Shown here: in pieces, positions 61,404 to 64,000 of the stretch
Numbering within the stretch: the stretch's first letter is position 1
Layout: each line of letters starts with the position of its first letter
Origin: FEN-1297 sp964498065
Lineage (GTDB): Bacteria > Bacteroidota > Ignavibacteria > Ignavibacteriales > Ignavibacteriaceae
Assembly: GCA_964498065.1 (NCBI GenBank)
Contig: CAZCFZ010000019.1
Span: 4,910-68,909 of the forward strand
Reading direction: 5' to 3'
Length of the DNA stretch: 64,000 bases
The notes under the pieces: generated by a model
The model's input: the letters and a program-made list of their open reading frames with translations, nothing else
Told to the model about the DNA's origin: nothing
The model's database searches: none
Made by a program: the position numbers and the translations under genes

Positions 61404-62294
61404 TTAAACCCCGTATCTTAAATATGCTTTATAAGTATTTTTTAATAACATTGCTATGGTCATTAGTCCTACGCCGCCCGGCACAGGAGTAATGTAAGAA
61501 GCTTTTTTAGAAACATTATCAAAATCTACATCACCTACAACCCGGTAACCTTTAGGTCTGTTTGAATCAGGTATTCTATTTATTCCGACATCAATAACTA
61601 CAACACCGTCTTTGACCATATCTGCAGTAACAAATCTCGGCTGTCCGATTGCAGCTATTAAAATATCTGCCTGCTTTGTGTATTCGGAAAGATTTTTTGC
61701 AGCAGAATGACAGACAGTAACAATTGAATTTGCTCCTTCTTTTTTCTGAAGCATTATGTTTGCAATCGGTTTTCCAACGATATTACTTCGCCCTAAAACT
61801 ACAACATGTTTGCCTTTGGTTTCAATATTATATCTGGTCAATAATTCTTGTATTCCCGCCGGAGTACATGAAACAAATGTTTCTTTACCGATAACAAGAT
61901 TTCCTACGCTTATCGGATGAAATCCGTCTACATCCTTTTGAGGATTAATTTTTTGAATTACTTTATCTTCATCAATATGTTTCGGCAGAGGAAGTTGAAC
62001 TAAAATTCCATGGTAATTGGGATCGTTATTGTATTTATCAACTAAGTCCAGAAGTTCTTTTTCCGAAATGTCGGCGTTTCTTTGTTCAGCTTTAGATCTC
62101 ATACCGATTTCTTCACAAGCTTTGCCTTTACTTCTTACATAAATTTCGGATGCAGGATTATCACCCACTAAAATTGTAACAAGCCCCGGAACATTTTTCC
62201 CTTCTTTAATTAATTTGCTTATTTCCTGTTTTAATTCTTCTTTTATTTCTGCTGCTATTTTTTTACCATCAATTAAAATCATTTTTCGTATCAC
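61404..62294 (-). CDS. folD: bifunctional methylenetetrahydrofolate dehydrogenase/cyclohydrolase
   Basis: Protein of 296 residues. Motifs: DNPASEIYVRSKGKACEEIG near 47-66 with the catalytic lysine, GILVQLPLPKHIDEDKVI, PQKDVDGFHPISVGNL and the NADP site VVLGRSNIVGKPIANIM, ending PVPGGVGLMTIAMLLKNT. It interconverts methylene-, methenyl- and formyl-tetrahydrofolate. An internal ATG at codon 5 (MILIDGKK) is an equally good start. It precedes deoC by one base and is probably cotranscribed with it. Confidence 0.97.
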   Translation of the reverse strand: MIRKMILIDGKKIAAEIKEELKQEISKLIKEGKNVPGLVTILVGDNPASEIYVRSKGKACEEIGMRSKAEQRNADISEKELLDLVDKYNNDPNYHGILVQLPLPKHIDEDKVIQKINPQKDVDGFHPISVGNLVIGKETFVSCTPAGIQELLTRYNIETKGKHVVVLGRSNIVGKPIANIMLQKKEGANSIVTVCHSAAKNLSEYTKQADILIAAIGQPRFVTADMVKDGVVVIDVGINRIPDSNRPKGYRVVGDVDFDNVSKKASYITPVPGGVGLMTIAMLLKNTYKAYLRYGV

Positions 62295-62423
62295 ATTCCT
62301 TTTTTTAACATTAACAAATCATTTGACTAATTTAATATCTACTTTATTAATCTTTTTGTCTATTGCCTACTGTCTTTTTGCCTATCCTTTTTTGCTTACT
62401 GTCAACTGCAATTAATTTGTTTA

Positions 62424-63102
62424 CTACTCTTTGCCGACTACTTCTTTTTCCTTATATCCAATCGTTTCATTTAAATATTTCCGCAGCTTTCCGTCTTTCT
62501 TAATTTCTTCCTCAAATGGATTGGAATTCTGCCAGCCTAATTTCCCATTCTTCCTAAAATTTTCCAATCTTCTAATTGTAATTTCACAAAAAATCGGATC
62601 GATGTCCAATGTAAAACATCTTCTTTCATTTATTTCCGAAGCCAATAAAGTAGTCCCCGAGTGTGCAAAGAAGTCTAAAACAATCTCATTCTTTTTACTG
62701 CTTGCCAGTACTATTCTGTTAATTGCCTTTAGCGGCTTTTGTGCNNNNNNNNNNNNNNNNNNNNNNNNNNNNNNNNNNNNNNNNNNNNNNNNNNNNNNNN
62801 NNNNNNNNNNNNNNNNNNNNNNNNNNNNNNNNNNNNNNNNNNNNGCACCACTCAATAAAATTTTTAAGATCTCTTTCCTCGAAAGCTACAAAGTTATAAG
62901 GCGGATCATGGATTGCAAGAACTGCCTTTTCATTATTCATCAGCTTATTAACATAAGAATTGTCAGATGCATCTAAACACCCGACTTTATGCTTTCCCGT
63001 AGGATCATTCCAGACCTCACCGTTTTTTAAACGGCAGTAAGGCAATAACAGATCCCTTATCTTTTCATCTGAATCAATTCTTGGCAAGGGGAAATTAATC
63101 AT
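62424..63102 (-). CDS. DNA methyltransferase (beta-type N4/N6), split by assembly gap
   Basis: Two fragments of one gene. The N-terminal part (86 residues, 63102 to the gap) contains the catalytic DPPYNF with the AIHD start. The C-terminal part (about 105 residues) contains LDFFAHSGTTLLASEINERR, the SAM-binding motif I, preceded by KPLKAINRIV. DPPY before the FxGxG-like motif gives the beta class of amino-methyltransferases. The two visible frames differ by one base, but the gap length is arbitrary, so this says nothing about a frameshift. No restriction gene is visible. It may be an orphan or phage-type methylase. The specificity region lies in the gap. Confidence 0.85.
62745..62844. other. 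assembly gap (100 N)
   Basis: Exactly 100 N inside the DNA methyltransferase gene, again a scaffold placeholder of unknown real length. Confidence 0.99.
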
Positions 63103-63141
63103 TCACAATCAATTACTTTGTAGAATAACAGTTTGCTTAAG

Positions 63142-63230
63142 TGTCATAGTGAGCGGAGTCGAACTATGACATATTTCAATACACATGCCTCGACCCTTCC
63201 TGCCGGCAGGCAAGTATGCTCGAGCTGACA
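63142..63230. repeat. palindromic MITE-like repeat (TGTCATAGTGAGCGG type)
   Basis: The left arm GTCATAGT (63143-63150) pairs with ACTATGAC (63163-63170). A second palindrome, CCTGCCGGCAGG, lies at 63199-63210. The ends TGTCA and TGACA are inverted. It fills the gap between the methyltransferase and the YmdB-type gene. This is a common intergenic repeat type in Bacteroidota. Confidence 0.7.
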
Positions 63231-63245
63231 ATCTTGATATTTAAA

Positions 63246-64000
63246 TTATGTGGCTTCTATTTTCTTTATGAAATCCGGAAAGAGTATTCTTTCAAGTTCA
63301 ACGGTTTTTCCGCTGTCAGTATCAATTTTAAAATATACCGCACTTAGATGTACGTCATTTTCCGCAGTTTCATATTTCTGAGGAGTTTGGTATATAAACC
63401 TGTTTATAGCTGCTATTGTTTTCATACCGATAACCGATTCATAGGGTCCAGTCATACCCACATCAGTAATGTAACCCGAACCATTCGGAAATATTCTTTC
63501 ATCCGATGTTTGAATATGAGTATGAGTACCGACTAAAGCACTAATCTTACCGTCAAGATAATTTATCATCGCAAGCTTTTCGGCTGTTGCTTCCGCATGA
63601 AAATCAATAAAGATTAAATTTGTTTCATTCTTCAATTTGGAAAGCACCCAATCGGCAGATCTAAAAGGACAGTCAATCGACGACATAAAAGTTCTGCCCT
63701 GCAGATTAATGACCGCGACTTTTCCTTTCTTAGTTTCCGCAACATAATAACCGTTTCCGTAAGTACCTTTGGGATAATTAAGAGGTCGTATTACCCGTGA
63801 TTCCTTTTTCAAATATTCCTGCGACTGATGCTTGTCCCAAGTATGATTTCCGCCGGTAATAACATGAACGCCGATATCGAAAAGTATTTTACCTTCTTTC
63901 TCGGTACAGCCTTTGCCGTCGGAAGCATTTTCTCCGTTGGCAATAACCATATCGGCTTTATATTTTTGAATTAAGCTGGGCAGCCATGTTTGAACCAGGT
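63246..64000 (-). CDS. YmdB-type metallophosphoesterase, N-terminus beyond the window
   Basis: Open to the right edge, so about 251 residues are visible and the first 20-25 are missing. Motifs: DMVIANGENASDGKG (metal and phosphate site), GVHVITGGNHTWDK, CPFRSADWVL, FIDFHAEATAEKLAM with metal ligands, VGTHTHIQTSDERI and GYITDVGMTGPYESVIGM. It belongs to the TIGR00282 family; characterised members hydrolyse 2',3'-cyclic nucleotides, and the family affects biofilm and mRNA levels in Bacillus. It forms a di-metal centre. An ATG at 63950 is internal, as conserved residues (TWLPSLIQKYKAD) continue upstream of it. Confidence 0.93.
   Translation of the reverse strand, partial: LVQTWLPSLIQKYKADMVIANGENASDGKGCTEKEGKILFDIGVHVITGGNHTWDKHQSQEYLKKESRVIRPLNYPKGTYGNGYYVAETKKGKVAVINLQGRTFMSSIDCPFRSADWVLSKLKNETNLIFIDFHAEATAEKLAMINYLDGKISALVGTHTHIQTSDERIFPNGSGYITDVGMTGPYESVIGMKTIAAINRFIYQTPQKYETAENDVHLSAVYFKIDTDSGKTVELERILFPDFIKKIEAT

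Noticed and set aside
62424..63102. Frameshift in the DNA methyltransferase gene
   Set aside because: The two frames differ by one base, but a 100-N placeholder lies between them and its real length is unknown.

Overview
The window is AT-rich and compact. It reads like a chromosome segment from a Gram-negative member of the Ignavibacteria/Chlorobi side of the Bacteroidota. That placement is inference. It rests on many exported beta-barrel and TPR proteins ending in a Q after the signal peptide, an HU-SPOR fusion, an animal-type pterin operon of the kind known from green sulfur bacteria, a BshC bacillithiol enzyme, a yeast-length PurC and a strongly A/T-biased codon use. Two runs of exactly 100 N (59958-60057 and 62745-62844) show that it is a scaffolded draft, so three genes are incomplete for technical reasons.

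Layout. 1-8346 (minus): an envelope block with DUF92 kinase-like protein, a 993-residue TPR protein, a beta-barrel protein, an HU-TM-SPOR protein and the start of an ExbB/TolQ proton channel. 8563-10188: a small outer-membrane protein, a TPR protein with a clear terminator, and tRNA-Leu(GAG). 10289-12589: an ECF sigma/anti-sigma unit facing a Spy-like gene, with two mirror-image promoter-like sequences between them. 13669-16786: an unrecognised three-gene operon (multi-TM protein, single-TM periplasmic protein, exported protein) with the topology of a GldL/GldM-type motor. 17028-19414: the TIGR03546/TIGR03545 pair. 19434-22678: a six-gene operon with rhodanese, peroxiredoxin, 6-pyruvoyl-tetrahydropterin synthase, GTP cyclohydrolase I and two short-chain reductases, i.e. 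all the steps from GTP to tetrahydrobiopterin. Next to it is what looks like the wreck of a biopterin-dependent aromatic amino acid hydroxylase.

23432-26069 holds murB, a short-chain reductase and a Nudix gene. 26083-31862 is a long housekeeping operon (purC, DUF971, pgsA, pgpA, cinA, thpR, recA, recX). 32093-34241 has an MCP-like gene broken by an in-frame TAG and a STAS protein. 35435-40036 is a redox block: a GltD-like subunit, an FNR-like subunit (NfnAB type) and a malic enzyme-phosphotransacetylase fusion. 40735-50061 has a cupin, a GT9 glycosyltransferase, a lipoprotein phosphoesterase with a YVTN propeller, enolase, a dynamin-like GTPase and an ORF-free 0.8 kb segment bounded by inverted repeats. 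50223-54643 has a DUF6600-like protein, GT2, a flippase-like protein and a DUF1207 protein. 54920-60061 has bshC, a DUF559 endonuclease segment flanked by a perfect 33-bp duplication of the end of bshC, an ABC ATPase and aroA. The right end has a HicB-like gene, deoC, folD, a DNA methyltransferase and a YmdB-type phosphodiesterase.

The strongest items for follow-up are the 33-bp duplication around the DUF559 gene, the biopterin operon with its hydroxylase remnant, the mirror-image sigma-factor promoters, the GldL/M-like triad, and a repeat family whose hairpins have acquired second palindromes at their tips.
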